Assembly: GCF_023256195.1 (NCBI RefSeq)
Contig: NZ_JAGDWX010000023.1
Coordinates: 62,839-126,838 of the forward strand
Reading direction: 5' to 3'
From: Acidithiobacillus sp.
GTDB lineage: Bacteria; Pseudomonadota; Gammaproteobacteria; Acidithiobacillales; Acidithiobacillaceae
DNA: 64,000 nt
Shown: one piece after another, positions 8,378-18,577 of the stretch
Layout: the number at the start of each line of letters is the position of its first letter
How positions within the stretch are numbered: position 1 is the first letter of the stretch
Position numbers and translations under genes: made by a program
Notes under the pieces: model-generated
Seen by the model: the letters and a program-made list of their open reading frames with translations, nothing else
Told to the model about the DNA's origin: nothing
Databases searched by the model: none

Positions 8378-9538
8378 TCAGTCCGCCTGACGCCGCAGGA
8401 AGGCGGGGATGTCCAGGTCCGAGTAGTCCGGCGCACTGTGCCGACCGCCCGCCGCGACGGCGCGCTGCTCTGCCGCCTGTCGCTGTCCCGTGGGTTTATC
8501 GAGATTGCGCCATTCGGCAGCGGTGCTGGGCGAGACCAGGGCGCCGCGGGCGCGCAGGTTGTCTGCGGCCAGGCGGACGGGTTCCCGCTGCAGGCCCGTT
8601 GCCACCACCGTCACCCGCAGCTCTCCATCGAGATCCGGATCCAGTACCGTTCCCACCTTGACGTTGGCGTCGTCGGCGGCGTAGCTGCGGATGAGTTCGC
8701 CCACTTCTTCGAACTCGCCCAGGGTCAGGTCGGTACCGGCAGTGATGTTGACCAGGATGCCGCGGGCGCCGGCCAGATTGATGTCGTCCAGGAGCGGACT
8801 GCTGGCGGCCCGACTGGCGGCGTCCCGCGCCCGGTTTTCACCGCGGCCACTGGCAGCGCCCATCATGGCCAGACCCATGCCGGACATGACGGTACGCACG
8901 TCGGCGAAATCCAGGTTCATGAGGCCGGGACGGGTGACCAGTTCGGAGATGCCCTGCACCGCGCCCAGCAGGATGTTGTCCGCCGCCTGATAGGCATCCT
9001 TGAGACTGATGTTCTTGCCCAATACCGCCAGGAGCTTCTCGTTGGGGATGATGACCAGGGAGTCGACGTGCTGGGATAGCTCGTCGATTCCGGCCAGGGC
9101 GTGCTGCTGTCTTTTCTTTCCTTCGAAATTGAAGGGCTTGGTGACGACGCCGACGGTGAGGATACCCATGTCGCGGGCGATGGAGGCAACCACGGGGGCG
9201 GCGCCGGTGCCGGTGCCGCCACCCATGCCGGTGGTGATGAAGACCATGTCGGCCTTTTCCAGGGCGGCGCGAATCTCCTCACGGCATTCCTCCGCGGCCT
9301 TGCGCCCGACTTCGGGGTCGGCTCCGGCCCCGAGGCCGCGAGTCAACTCGGCGCCCAGCTGGACGGTACGGTTGGCCTGGGAATGGCGCAGGGCCTGGGC
9401 ATCGGTATTGGCGGAGATGAACTCCACGCCCTCGAGACCGGCACTGGCCATGTTGTTGACGGCATTGCCACCGCCGCCGCCGACACCGATGACCTTGATG
9501 ACGGCACCTTCTTGTTCACATTCGCTGAGTTCGTACAT
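8378..9538 (-). CDS. ftsZ: Cell division protein FtsZ
   Basis: Tubulin-like GTPase that polymerises at mid-cell to form the division ring. It has 386 residues from MYELSECEQEGAVIKVIGV. The nucleotide-binding loop GVGGGGGNAVNNM, the tubulin signature GGGTGTGAAP and the T7-loop region NLDFADVRTVM are all present. The C-terminal tail DYSDLDIPAFLRRQAD is the conserved peptide that binds FtsA and ZipA. I set the start at ATG 9538, with AAGAGG about 7 bases upstream, rather than the longer frame that begins inside the ftsA end. It is the last gene of the dcw cluster. Confidence 0.98.
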   Translation of the reverse strand: MYELSECEQEGAVIKVIGVGGGGGNAVNNMASAGLEGVEFISANTDAQALRHSQANRTVQLGAELTRGLGAGADPEVGRKAAEECREEIRAALEKADMVFITTGMGGGTGTGAAPVVASIARDMGILTVGVVTKPFNFEGKKRQQHALAGIDELSQHVDSLVIIPNEKLLAVLGKNISLKDAYQAADNILLGAVQGISELVTRPGLMNLDFADVRTVMSGMGLAMMGAASGRGENRARDAASRAASSPLLDDINLAGARGILVNITAGTDLTLGEFEEVGELIRSYAADDANVKVGTVLDPDLDGELRVTVVATGLQREPVRLAADNLRARGALVSPSTAAEWRNLDKPTGQRQAAEQRAVAAGGRHSAPDYSDLDIPAFLRRQAD

Positions 9539-9585
9539 GTCTGTATCCTCTTGGCTGATCCTGGGTTTTTGGGGGCGTTGTTGCC

Positions 9586-10863
9586 TTAACCGAAACTTGT
9601 CTCTACCCACGAGCGCATTTTCCGGAAGACACCGGCAAAGCTCGTGTCCATGGCCTTGTCGCGGGAGGCCTGGGAGGCCGCCGCCGGGGCTTGGGCCGGC
9701 TCGGCCTGACCGCTCAACTGATTGTGCAGACCGTACATGACCAGACCGACGCCGGTGGCGTGGTTGGGCAGGCGGACCACGCTTTCCATGCCCGGCAGGT
9801 GCATGGGCTCGCCCACGCGCACGGGCAGATGCAGAATTTCCTCGGCCAGTTCTGCCATGCCCTCGAGGCGGCTGGAACCGCCGGTGATGACCACGCCCGC
9901 CGCCACCAGATCCTCGTAGCCGGTGCGCCGCAGCTCGGCCTGGATCAACTCAAAGAGCTCCTTGACCCGGGGCTCGATGATGTCTCCCAGAATACGCCGG
10001 GAGATGGTGCGGGGCGGGCGGGTGCCGACGCTGGGGACGGGGATCTCGTCGTCCATCTCGATGAGATCGCCCAAGGCGCAGCCGTAGAGCTTCTTGATCT
10101 GCTCTGCCTCCACTGGGGGGGTGCGCAGGCCGAGGGCGATGTCGTTGGTGATCTGGTCGCCGGCGATGGGAATGACGGCGGTGTGGCGCACCGCACCGTC
10201 GCGGAAGATGGCGATATCCGTGGTCCCGCCGCCGATGTCCACCAGGCAGACCCCCAGTTCCTTTTCATCGCTGGTGAGGACCGCATCCGCAGACGCCAGT
10301 TGTTCCAGGACCAGATCCTGGACCTGTAGACCGCAGCGCTCGACACACTTGCTGATGTTCTGGGCGGCACTGACGGCTCCGGTGACGATGTGCACCCGTG
10401 CCTCGAGGCGCACGCCGGACATGCCGATGGGGTCGCGAACGCCCTCCTGGCTGTCGATCATGAATTCCTGGGGCAGAATGTGGATGACGTTCTGATCCTG
10501 GGGGATGACGATGGCGCGGGCGGCATCCATGACCCGACCGATGTCCTCGTTGCTCACTTCCTTGTTCTTGATGGCGACGATGCCGTGGCTGTTGTACCCG
10601 TGGATGTGGCCGCCGGCGATGCCTACCACGGCGCCGCGGATCTGCACCCCGGCCATGAGCTCGGCTTCCTGGACGGCGCGGGTAATGGCCTGAACCGTGG
10701 ATTCGATGTCCACCACCACGCCTTTCTTGAGTCCGCGGGACGGGTGCTGGCCAACGCCGATGATCTCCGCTTCGCGTCCGCCACGGGCCTGGGCCACGAT
10801 GCAGGCGACCTTGGAAGTTCCGATATCCAGGCCGACGATGAGTTCCTGATTGCTGCGCTTCAT
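9586..10863 (-). CDS. ftsA: Cell division protein FtsA
   Basis: Actin-like ATPase that tethers FtsZ to the inner membrane. From MKRSNQELIVGLDIGTSKVACIV it has 425 residues, the normal length. The ATPase phosphate loops (LDIGTSKV, VDIGGGTTDIAIF) and the 1C-subdomain region are present. The last residues (AGVFRKMRSWVETSFG) form the amphipathic membrane-targeting helix. A GGAGAG lies just upstream of the chosen ATG. The longer open frame upstream is only ftsQ antisense-phase noise. It sits between ftsQ (1-base gap) and ftsZ. Confidence 0.97.
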   Translation of the reverse strand: MKRSNQELIVGLDIGTSKVACIVAQARGGREAEIIGVGQHPSRGLKKGVVVDIESTVQAITRAVQEAELMAGVQIRGAVVGIAGGHIHGYNSHGIVAIKNKEVSNEDIGRVMDAARAIVIPQDQNVIHILPQEFMIDSQEGVRDPIGMSGVRLEARVHIVTGAVSAAQNISKCVERCGLQVQDLVLEQLASADAVLTSDEKELGVCLVDIGGGTTDIAIFRDGAVRHTAVIPIAGDQITNDIALGLRTPPVEAEQIKKLYGCALGDLIEMDDEIPVPSVGTRPPRTISRRILGDIIEPRVKELFELIQAELRRTGYEDLVAAGVVITGGSSRLEGMAELAEEILHLPVRVGEPMHLPGMESVVRLPNHATGVGLVMYGLHNQLSGQAEPAQAPAAASQASRDKAMDTSFAGVFRKMRSWVETSFG

Positions 10864-10864
10864 G

Positions 10865-11773
10865 TCATTTCTCTCCTTGGGATGTTCCATCCCCTTGTGC
10901 CGAACCAGACTTGGTCGCCCCCGGCAGAGCGACCGCGAAACCATTGTCGTAACGCAGATCCATGGTCGCTCCGGCGACCAGGTAGGACTGGAGCTGAGGT
11001 ACCACCGCGACCCAGCGACGGAGGGTTCCTTCGGGATCCTGGGCGCCGAGGACGAGGCGCACACCATCGCTCAGAATGCAGCGCCAGCCGCCACTGGGCA
11101 CCTGCTCCAGAGCGGTCACCCGCAGGCTTAAGGGGCTGAGGATGCCGTCGAAGGTCTTCAGGGCGTCCAGCAGTGCCGCGCCGGACTGCGCCGGCCCATA
11201 CAGGCTCGGGAGGTCCTTGGGGACCTCACGGTCGGGCACCGTGAATATCTCGCCATGGTTCGAGAGCAGTTGACCGCTACCGCCCAACCAGCGCGCTGCC
11301 GCCTGATAGCGGGTCAGCTGCACGTCCAGACGGTCCGGCCACACCCGCCGAACATCGGCGTTGGCGACCCAGGGGAGCCGCATCAGGGAGGCCCGTACGG
11401 CTTGGGGATCCAGCCAGAGGAAACCTTGCTGCAGGTAGGGACGCAGCACGCCATTGACCTCTGGCAACGGGACCTGCGGCGCCAGGCCTTCTATGTGGAT
11501 GGTCTCGATGGGCATGAAAGCGGGATTGCGTAAGGTCTGCCAGCCCAGCCAGCTTCCCCAGGCCAGGACGCTGAGGCCGAGTCCCAGGGCCAGTCCCCGA
11601 CCATAGAAGCGCCAGGGAAAGGGCCGGCGTTGGACGCCGGCTCCTGTCCCTGCTGCGGGCTTCTCTTGGAGCGGGCGGGCTGGCGGCGTACGCCGCGCTA
11701 CAGCGGCGGGCTCCGTCGTAACGGTGCTGTTCTGGGCACGCCAATGGCGCATGTCGCGCATCACGCTAACCAC
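10865..11773 (-). CDS. ftsQ: Cell division protein FtsQ
   Basis: Bitopic inner-membrane scaffold that links the cytoplasmic ring to FtsL/FtsB and FtsW/FtsI. It has a Pro/Arg-rich cytoplasmic N-terminus (about residues 1-55), one transmembrane helix (about 60-82, GLALGLGLSVLAWGSWLGW) and a POTRA domain beginning IETIHIEGL, followed by the FtsQ beta domain. The start is GTG with AAGGAG eight bases upstream, overlapping the ddl stop by 8 bases. A downstream ATG is possible but has a poor ribosome site. Total length 302 residues. Confidence 0.94.
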   Translation of the reverse strand: MVSVMRDMRHWRAQNSTVTTEPAAVARRTPPARPLQEKPAAGTGAGVQRRPFPWRFYGRGLALGLGLSVLAWGSWLGWQTLRNPAFMPIETIHIEGLAPQVPLPEVNGVLRPYLQQGFLWLDPQAVRASLMRLPWVANADVRRVWPDRLDVQLTRYQAAARWLGGSGQLLSNHGEIFTVPDREVPKDLPSLYGPAQSGAALLDALKTFDGILSPLSLRVTALEQVPSGGWRCILSDGVRLVLGAQDPEGTLRRWVAVVPQLQSYLVAGATMDLRYDNGFAVALPGATKSGSAQGDGTSQGEK

Positions 11774-12695
11774 GATTCCATCTCCTTTGAGCGGTGCTCA
11801 CTATCTCCAGACACAGCTCGGTCATACTCCAGCCCATGGCCTTGGCGGCCATGGGAATCAGACTGTGGTCGGTCATCCCCGGTACGGCATTGAGCTCGAG
11901 CAGGTAGATGTCCTGACGGTCATCGACGAGAAAATCCACCCGCCCCCAATCGCAGCCGTCGAGCTCCCGGAAGGCCTGCAAGGCCAGTTCCTGCAGGCGC
12001 CGTTCCGTCGCCGCGGGAAGACCGGAAGGCAGCAGATACTCGGTATCGTCGGCCAAATACTTGGCTTCGTAATCGTAAAAGAGTCGATGAGGACGAATGA
12101 CGATGGGCGGCATGGCGCGTTCGCCGACGATCCCCACCGTTGCTTCCAGCCCCAGAACGGCTTCCTCCACCAGGATCTCCGAGTCCACGGCGAAAGCCCG
12201 CGCCATGGCCTCACCCAGGTCCTCTGCCCTTTCCACTCGACTGATGCCGAGGCTGGAGCCGGCGCGGTTGGGTTTGACAAAGACCGGCCATTGGGAGATC
12301 CGCAGTGGGTCTGGCGCCTCTCCCCGGCGCAGCCGCCGGCCACGGGTGGTGGGCAGGCCCGCGGCCTGCCAAAGACGTTTGCTGCGCCACTTATCCATGG
12401 CCAGGGCGCTGGCCAGCACCCCGCTGCCGGTGTAGGGCAGCCCGCTGGCTTCGAGGCAGGCCTGGAGCAGGCCGTCCTCGCCAAACTGCCCGTGGCAGAC
12501 ATTGAAGACGAAGTCCGCGCCACTTTCGGCCAACTGCGCCTGGATCCGGCGCGGCTCGACGTCGATCTGGACGACGCGCACTGCGGCGCTTTCCAGGGCG
12601 CGGCGCACGGCTGCGGCGCTGGCCAGGGATACGTCCCGCTCTCCGGATGGGCCGCCGCAGAGAAGGGCGATGGTCGGCCATTCAGACATCGTCAT
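11766..12695 (-). CDS. ddlB: D-alanine--D-alanine ligase
   Basis: ATP-grasp enzyme that makes the D-Ala-D-Ala dipeptide later added by MurF. It has 309 residues. The N-terminal LLCGGPSGERDVSLASA, the ATP-grasp strand PVFVKPNRAGSSLGIS, the loop VEEAVLGLEATVGIVG and the metal-binding LELNAVPGMTDHSLIPMAA are all present. It lies between murB (14-base overlap) and ftsQ, the standard dcw position of ddlB. Two closely spaced ATG codons (12695 and 12689) could serve as start. Confidence 0.96.
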   Translation of the reverse strand: MTMSEWPTIALLCGGPSGERDVSLASAAAVRRALESAAVRVVQIDVEPRRIQAQLAESGADFVFNVCHGQFGEDGLLQACLEASGLPYTGSGVLASALAMDKWRSKRLWQAAGLPTTRGRRLRRGEAPDPLRISQWPVFVKPNRAGSSLGISRVERAEDLGEAMARAFAVDSEILVEEAVLGLEATVGIVGERAMPPIVIRPHRLFYDYEAKYLADDTEYLLPSGLPAATERRLQELALQAFRELDGCDWGRVDFLVDDRQDIYLLELNAVPGMTDHSLIPMAAKAMGWSMTELCLEIVSTAQRRWNRG

Positions 12696-13560
12696 CCTCC
12701 CCGATCACCCGCATTTCCGGAATCAACAGTACCTCGAAACGGCGCCGTACCTCGTCTTGAACCTCCTGCACCAGGGCCTCGATCTGCGTGGCCCGGGCGG
12801 CACCACGATTGACGATGAAGTTGGCGTGCTGAGGGCTGACCTCGGCATCGCCGATGCGTCGCCCCTTGAGTCCCGCCGCTTCGATGAGGCGGGCCGCGTA
12901 GTCGCCCGGCGGGTTGCGAAAAACGGAGCCGCAGCTCGGCCACTCCAGAGGCTGGGTGGCGGCACGGCGCTCCTGACCGGCTCGCAGTCGCGCCTGCACC
13001 GCCCCCGGTTCATCGGCAGTCAGGCGCAGGGCGGCGCGCACGAAGCAGTCCGGACCCAGCCCCTGCACCTCCCGATAGGCGATGCGAAAGGCCGTCGGCG
13101 GCAGGCGGCGCAGTTCACCCGTCGGGCTCAGGGTTTCCACCCACTCCACCCGTTGCCAGGTCTCACTTCCATGGGCGCCGGCATTCATGGCCAGACAGCC
13201 GCCCAGGGTTCCCGGGATACCCGCGAGGAACTCGGCACCAGCCAGGCCCGCACGGGCGGCAAAGTGGGCAAGCTTGACGGCACCCACACCGGCCTCGGCG
13301 ACGATGAGGTCCGGCTCTGCCAGTTCCATGCGCTGCAGGCCGTGGGCAAAACAGATTACCGTGCCGCGCAGGCCGCCATCCCGCACCAGGAGATTGCTGC
13401 CCAGACCCAGCCAATGGATGGGTGGCACCGCAAAGTGGTGGAGGAAGTAATGGAGATCGGCAAAATCCTGTGGCATGTAGAAGCGATCCGCCGGCCCACC
13501 CACCCGCCAACTGGTGTGGCGATCCAGGCGTTCGCCGAGGCGCAAGCGTCCGCCGCTCAT
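12682..13560 (-). CDS. murB: UDP-N-acetylenolpyruvoylglucosamine reductase
   Basis: FAD- and NADPH-dependent reductase completing UDP-MurNAc synthesis. It has 292 residues, with the N-terminal [13 protein letters not shown], the FAD-binding block [16 protein letters not shown], the proton-donor region [18 protein letters not shown] and a C-terminal HANFIVN. Its ATG overlaps the murC stop as ATGA, so the two are translationally coupled. The murC-murB-ddl order is typical of the dcw cluster. Confidence 0.97.
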   Translation of the reverse strand: MSGGRLRLGERLDRHTSWRVGGPADRFYMPQDFADLHYFLHHFAVPPIHWLGLGSNLLVRDGGLRGTVICFAHGLQRMELAEPDLIVAEAGVGAVKLAHFAARAGLAGAEFLAGIPGTLGGCLAMNAGAHGSETWQRVEWVETLSPTGELRRLPPTAFRIAYREVQGLGPDCFVRAALRLTADEPGAVQARLRAGQERRAATQPLEWPSCGSVFRNPPGDYAARLIEAAGLKGRRIGDAEVSPQHANFIVNRGAARATQIEALVQEVQDEVRRRFEVLLIPEMRVIGEDDDV

Positions 13561-14954
13561 GCTGCACCTCCGCTACCGAAGATGGCGGGCCAGAGATTGG
13601 CCCAGCGGGCGATGCTACCGGCGCCGGCGCAGATCAGAACGGCGCCTGCGGGCAGTAGCGGCAGGATGAGCTCCGGCTGCTCCAGGGCCGCCGGCAGATA
13701 ATCCGCCTGCCGACCGGAAGCGGTCACGGCCGCGGCAAGATGGGCGCTGTCCACGCCGGCTATGGCCGCTTCGCCGGCGCTGTAGACGTCCAGCAGGATG
13801 CTGCGATCCGCCTCTCCCAGCACCTGGACGAAGTCGGCGAAGAGATCGCGCGTGCGACTGAATCGGTGCGGTTGAAAGGCGAGCACGAGAGGTCGGTCTG
13901 GCCACATGTCCCGCGCCGCTGCCAAGGTCGCTGCCAATTCCCGAGGGTGATGACCGTAGTCGTCGACAATGGTGACGCCGGCGAAGTCGCCGAGGATCTC
14001 GAAGCGCCGACCGACACCGCGAAAATCCGCCAGGGCTGTGCGAATGGTCTCGGCGCGGACCCCAACCTTGCTGGCAATGCCCATGGCTGCCAGGGCATTG
14101 AGCACATTGTGGCGGCCGGGAATGGCCAGCTCCGCGTCCAGCCAGTGTACCGCCTCGCCATCCACCCGCCGCCAGACCTCGAACTGGGATCGTCCCTGGA
14201 CCTGACGCCAGTGGCGGGCCTGTAGATCGGCCGCGGGCGAGAAACCGTAGCCCAGTACCGGCGAGCGCAGTTCCGGGATAAGACCGCGCACCAGCGGATC
14301 GTCGGTGCAGAGTACCGCCAGACCGTAGAAAGGCAGTCGTTGCAGAAACTGCAGGAAGGCGCGGCGCAATTCCTCGAGACTGCCGCCATAGGTGTCCATG
14401 TGATCGGCATCGATGTTGGTGACCACTGCCATGACTGGCGCGAGGTATAGGAAAGAGGCGTCGGATTCGTCCGCCTCGGCCACCAGATACTCGCCATCAC
14501 CGAGGCGCGCGTTGGTGCCGGCACTCTTCAGCAGCCCGCCGATGACGAAGGTCGGGTCCAGACCCGCCACCGCAAGGATGCTGGCGATGAGGCTCGTGGT
14601 CGTGGTTTTGCCGTGGGTGCCGGCGACGGCGATACCCTGGCGGAAGCGCATGAGTTCCGCCAGCATCTCCGCGCGCCGGATCACCGGAATCCGTTGGTCC
14701 CGCGCCGCCTGCACCTCGGGGTTGCTCTCGGGAACCGCCGAGGAGATGACCACGACGTCGGCGCCGCGCACGTTGGCCGCTTCGTGCCCACTGAAGATGC
14801 GCGCACCCAGATCCTCCAGACGCAGGGTGGCGGCACTGGCGCGCAGATCGGAACCGGACACGGCATAGCCCAGATTGAGGAGCACCTCGGCAATGCCGCG
14901 CATGCCGCTGCCGCCGATGCCCACCATGTGAATCTGCCGTACCCAGTTACGCAT
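13557..14954 (-). CDS. murC: UDP-N-acetylmuramate--L-alanine ligase
   Basis: ATP-dependent ligase adding L-Ala to UDP-MurNAc. I start it at [18 protein letters not shown], giving 465 residues, because this is the normal MurC N-terminus. The longer frame adds about 74 residues translated from the murG end and has no family resemblance. The ATP loop is [13 protein letters not shown], the central domain has [12 protein letters not shown] and [12 protein letters not shown], and the C-terminal domain has [10 protein letters not shown]. It overlaps murG by 8 bases and murB by 4. Confidence 0.97.
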   Translation of the reverse strand: MRNWVRQIHMVGIGGSGMRGIAEVLLNLGYAVSGSDLRASAATLRLEDLGARIFSGHEAANVRGADVVVISSAVPESNPEVQAARDQRIPVIRRAEMLAELMRFRQGIAVAGTHGKTTTTSLIASILAVAGLDPTFVIGGLLKSAGTNARLGDGEYLVAEADESDASFLYLAPVMAVVTNIDADHMDTYGGSLEELRRAFLQFLQRLPFYGLAVLCTDDPLVRGLIPELRSPVLGYGFSPAADLQARHWRQVQGRSQFEVWRRVDGEAVHWLDAELAIPGRHNVLNALAAMGIASKVGVRAETIRTALADFRGVGRRFEILGDFAGVTIVDDYGHHPRELAATLAAARDMWPDRPLVLAFQPHRFSRTRDLFADFVQVLGEADRSILLDVYSAGEAAIAGVDSAHLAAAVTASGRQADYLPAALEQPELILPLLPAGAVLICAGAGSIARWANLWPAIFGSGGAA

Positions 14955-16050
14955 GGCAGAGCTCCTCGCAGGCAGCGGCCACTCTCTGCGCCGCATCGGT
15001 GCGTGCCTGGGCGCGGGCTGCTTCTGCCCAGCGGCGCAGCAGCTCGGTATCCGCCAGCAGGGGAGCGAGGATGCTGCGCAGTCCCTCCCCGTCCAGATCC
15101 TCCTGCCGCAGCATACGCCCCGCCCCCGCCTGCTCCAGAAAGCGGGCGTTGGCAGCCTGGTGGTCGTCAACGGCATAAGGGTATGGGATCAGCAAGGCCC
15201 CGAGGCCCGCCGCCGCCAGTTCTGCCACGGTCGCCGCGCCGGCCCGACAGATGGCCAGATCCGCCCAGCCCAGCGCCTCGGCCATGTCCTCGATGAAGGC
15301 GTCCACCCGCGCCACCACACCCGCCTCGGCGTAGGCCCTGCGCGTATTTTCCAGGTGCTCGGCGCCGGTCTGATGCCAGATTTCCGGACGTTCACCTGCC
15401 TCGAAGCTGGCCAGCGCGGCTACGACGATCTCGTTGAGGACCTTGGCGCCGCGGCTGCCACCCAGAACCAAGAGGCGACCCGGTCCGGTTCTCCCCGCCA
15501 GTCGCGCCTGCGGCTCTGGCAACGCGGCGATTTCCGGACGCACGGGGTTACCCACCCACTCCGCCTTGGCCCAGGGCGCATGGGGGAAGCCCGTGAACAC
15601 CCGACGTGCCAAGGGTGCCAGCAAGCGATTGCTGAGGCCGGCAACCGCATTCTGTTCGTGCAGACACAAGGGACGGCCCAGGGTCCAAGCCGCCAGACCG
15701 ACGGGTGCCGAGACATAGCCTCCCATGCCGAGGACGACCTGGCTGCCGCAGGTGCGAAGGATCCGCCGTGCTTCCACCAGGGCCCGGCCGAGACGCCAGG
15801 GCAGGAGCAGCCAGCCAGCCAGTCCCTTGCCCCGCAGGCCGCGCATGTTCAGGCAATGCAGGGGGTAGCCGCGGGCCGGAACCAGGGTAGTCTCCATGCC
15901 CTGTGGGGTACCGGCAAAGTCCACCTGTAGACCGTCTCGGCGCAGGCAATCGGCCACGGCCAAGGCGGGGAAGATGTGGCCGCCGGTACCACCGGCGGCG
16001 ATGAGCACCCGGCCCCTGGCGATGCTTGTGGTCGGCACGGATTCAGCCAT
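14947..16050 (-). CDS. murG: UDP-GlcNAc:lipid I GlcNAc transferase MurG
   Basis: Peripheral inner-membrane GT28 glycosyltransferase that converts lipid I to lipid II. It has 367 residues, with the N-terminal [15 protein letters not shown] loop, the membrane-binding hydrophobic patch around residues 75-95 and the UDP-GlcNAc pocket ([37 protein letters not shown]). It overlaps ftsW by 8 bases and murC by 8 bases, the usual ftsW-murG-murC order. Confidence 0.97.
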   Translation of the reverse strand: MAESVPTTSIARGRVLIAAGGTGGHIFPALAVADCLRRDGLQVDFAGTPQGMETTLVPARGYPLHCLNMRGLRGKGLAGWLLLPWRLGRALVEARRILRTCGSQVVLGMGGYVSAPVGLAAWTLGRPLCLHEQNAVAGLSNRLLAPLARRVFTGFPHAPWAKAEWVGNPVRPEIAALPEPQARLAGRTGPGRLLVLGGSRGAKVLNEIVVAALASFEAGERPEIWHQTGAEHLENTRRAYAEAGVVARVDAFIEDMAEALGWADLAICRAGAATVAELAAAGLGALLIPYPYAVDDHQAANARFLEQAGAGRMLRQEDLDGEGLRSILAPLLADTELLRRWAEAARAQARTDAAQRVAAACEELCHA

Positions 16051-17215
16051 GGGCCACCTCCGCCGGCTGCTCGGACGGCTCGCGCTTTACGGCGGGGTAG
16101 CGGCGACTGACCGCCAACACCACCCCCAGGGTGGCACAGAGAAAGACCAGCGCGCTGCCGCCGTAGCTGATCAGGGGCAGGGCGAAGCCTTTGGTGGGCA
16201 GGGCGCCCAGATTGACGCCCATGGAAAGCACGGCTTCGCCCCCGAACCAGGTGAGGGCGCCGTAGCAGAAGAGGGCATAGAAGGCGTCACCCGCCGCCGC
16301 CGCCCGCCGCCCGATGCGGTAGATGCGCCAACTGGCGATGGCGTAGAGGATGGCCAGTGCCCAGACCCCCACCAGCCCCAACTCCTCACCGATCACCGCC
16401 AGGATGAAATCGGTATAGGATTCGGGCAGATAGAAATACTTCATGATCCCGTCGCCAAGGCCAACTCCGAATATTCCGCCACGGCCGAAAGCAATGAGCG
16501 ACTGCACGAGCTGAAAGCCCGCCCCGTAGGGATCGGCCCAGGGATTCTGGAAGGCGGTGATACGCGCCAGACGATAGGGCGCGGAAATGGCCAGGAAGCT
16601 CAGGGCACCGCCCGCTACCAGACCCGCCAGGAGCACATAGCCCAAGGGCAGGCCACCCAGGAAGAGGAGCACCCCGGTGATGAGCACGACCATGGCGTAG
16701 GAGCCAAAATCCGGCTGCAGCAGGAGCAAAACCCCGAGCAGCCCCAGCACCAGGAAGATCGGCCACAGGCCTTCCTTGAATTTGCCCAGGAGGTCGCCTT
16801 TGCGAACCACATAGCGGGAGATGAAGAGCAGCAAGGCAAACTTCAAAAGCTCCGATGGCTGCAGACGGACGACGATCAGATTCAGCCAGCGATGGGAGCC
16901 ATTGACGGACACGCCGATCACGGGCAGGAAGACCATGACCAAGGTGATCAGCGATAGCCCCATCAGCGGAAAGGTCATGCGCTCCCAAAAATCCAGATCG
17001 ATGCGGCTGAAGTAATAGAGGACCGCAGCGGCCAGCACGGCGTAGAGCGCCTGCCGCTCCGCGAAGTAGAAGGCGTTGCCAGTCTCGTGCTGGGCCACGG
17101 GGGCGCTGGCGGAGTAGACCATGACCAGACCGAAGCAGAGTAGAACGATGACGATCCACCAGAGGGTGAGATCGGCGGGGCCATCTTCCGCCAGCCACCA
17201 GCTGGGTTTCTTCAC
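16043..17215 (-). CDS. ftsW: Lipid II polymerase FtsW (SEDS family)
   Basis: Septal peptidoglycan glycosyltransferase of the SEDS family, partner of FtsI. It is a polytopic membrane protein of about ten helices and 390 residues. It starts at a GTG (MKKPSWWLAEDG) whose bases overlap the murD stop as GTGA. Landmarks are the N-terminal WIVIVLLCFGLVMVYSAS, the loop NGSHRWLNLIVVRLQPSELLKFA containing the conserved Glu, and the C-terminal GALPTKGFALPLISYGGSA. The longer frame upstream is an out-of-phase translation of murD. Confidence 0.96.
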   Translation of the reverse strand: MKKPSWWLAEDGPADLTLWWIVIVLLCFGLVMVYSASAPVAQHETGNAFYFAERQALYAVLAAAVLYYFSRIDLDFWERMTFPLMGLSLITLVMVFLPVIGVSVNGSHRWLNLIVVRLQPSELLKFALLLFISRYVVRKGDLLGKFKEGLWPIFLVLGLLGVLLLLQPDFGSYAMVVLITGVLLFLGGLPLGYVLLAGLVAGGALSFLAISAPYRLARITAFQNPWADPYGAGFQLVQSLIAFGRGGIFGVGLGDGIMKYFYLPESYTDFILAVIGEELGLVGVWALAILYAIASWRIYRIGRRAAAAGDAFYALFCYGALTWFGGEAVLSMGVNLGALPTKGFALPLISYGGSALVFLCATLGVVLAVSRRYPAVKREPSEQPAEVAHG

Positions 17216-18576
17216 GGCGTCACCTCCCGCAGCATTGCCTGGACGGCGGCGGCGAACTGCCGCCCCCGGTCGCGATAGTCCTGGAACATGTCGAGGCTCG
17301 CGCAGGCCGGCGACAGCAAGACCTGGTCGCCGGGCTGGGCCATGGTGGCAGCGGCCTGCACCGCCGCCGCCATGCCGCCCTCGCGAATGCGCCGAATGGG
17401 CAAGGCGCCGGCGAGGATATTCTCGAGCGATTCCGCATCCTTGCCGAGGAGCACCGCACCCCTTTGCCCCTGAAGGGCCGCGCGCAAGGGGCTGAGGTCC
17501 GCCCCCTTGGCGTCGCCGCCCAGGATCAGCACCAGGGGCCCCGGCAGGGCCTCGATGGCTCGCAGGCTCGCGCCCAGATTGGTGCCTTTGGAATCGTCGT
17601 AGTAATCCACTCCGTCCACCCGGGCCACCCACTGCAGCCGATGCGGCAAACCGCGAAAGTCCTTCGCCGCTTGGCGGATGGCGGCCTGCGGAAGGTCCAG
17701 CGCGCTGGCCATGAGCGCGGCCGCAAGGACGTTTTCGCGGTTGTGTGCACCCGGTAGGTGAAGCTCGTCTACAGCGAGGCTCGCTGCGGGCGGCCAGTGC
17801 AGGGCCTGCGCGTCCGCCCAGGCGTCCGCCGCCGGTGAGTGGCCGAAGGTGCGCAGGCGCACCCCGGCCGGTATGCGCGGCGGCAAAGTCTGCAGTGCCG
17901 GGTCCTCCGCATTCAGCACCACGGTGTCGCCCTCGCCCATGGCCCGGAAGATCCGTGCCTTGGCGTCAAGGTACGCGTCCATGTCGCCGTGCCAGTCCAG
18001 ATGGTCGGGGCTGAGATTGAGGATGGCGGCCACCTGTGGGCGGAAGTCGCTACAGTAGTGGAGCTGGAAACTGGAAAGTTCCAGGACGTAAAGTGCGGAC
18101 GCGGGGACGTTCTCCGCCGGCAGAAGATCCAAGGCCGGTGTGCCCAGATTACCCCCTACGGCCACTTCGATGCCGGCGGCCCGAGCCATCTCGCCGAGCA
18201 GCGTGGTCACCGTGCTCTTGCCATTACTGCCGGTGATGGCAGCGATGGGCGCGCCGGCCAAGCGGCCGAAAAGTTCGATATCGCTCCACAGGGCGATACC
18301 TTCCGCCTGCGCGCGACGCAGAGCCGCCAGGGTGGGCGGTAGGCCGGGACTCACCAGGACCAGGTCGGCGCCCAGCAGGGCGTCCTCCGGGAGCTCGCCA
18401 AAGTGCAGATCGCAGCCGGGGAATTCCTCCGCCCAGGGGCGCACCGTCGCGAGCTGGGCGCGGGTGTCGAAGGCCTGCGGCTGCAGTCCCTCCCGCTGGG
18501 CCCAGCGCAGACAGGACAGGCCCGTCTGGCCGAGGCCCAGGATGCGGATGTCGAGATTTTGCCAGGGCGTATGCAT
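17212..18576 (-). CDS. murD: UDP-N-acetylmuramoyl-L-alanine--D-glutamate ligase
   Basis: Adds D-Glu to the peptidoglycan precursor. It has 454 residues with an N-terminal Rossmann-like UDP domain (ILGLGQTGLSCLRWA), the P-loop GSNGKSTVTTLLGEM, NLSPDHLDWHGDMDAY in the central domain and YYDDSKGTNLGASLRA in the C-terminal domain. It lies one base after mraY and is coupled to ftsW by a 4-base overlap. Confidence 0.97.
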   Translation of the reverse strand: MHTPWQNLDIRILGLGQTGLSCLRWAQREGLQPQAFDTRAQLATVRPWAEEFPGCDLHFGELPEDALLGADLVLVSPGLPPTLAALRRAQAEGIALWSDIELFGRLAGAPIAAITGSNGKSTVTTLLGEMARAAGIEVAVGGNLGTPALDLLPAENVPASALYVLELSSFQLHYCSDFRPQVAAILNLSPDHLDWHGDMDAYLDAKARIFRAMGEGDTVVLNAEDPALQTLPPRIPAGVRLRTFGHSPAADAWADAQALHWPPAASLAVDELHLPGAHNRENVLAAALMASALDLPQAAIRQAAKDFRGLPHRLQWVARVDGVDYYDDSKGTNLGASLRAIEALPGPLVLILGGDAKGADLSPLRAALQGQRGAVLLGKDAESLENILAGALPIRRIREGGMAAAVQAAATMAQPGDQVLLSPACASLDMFQDYRDRGRQFAAAVQAMLREVTP

Positions 18577-18577
18577 A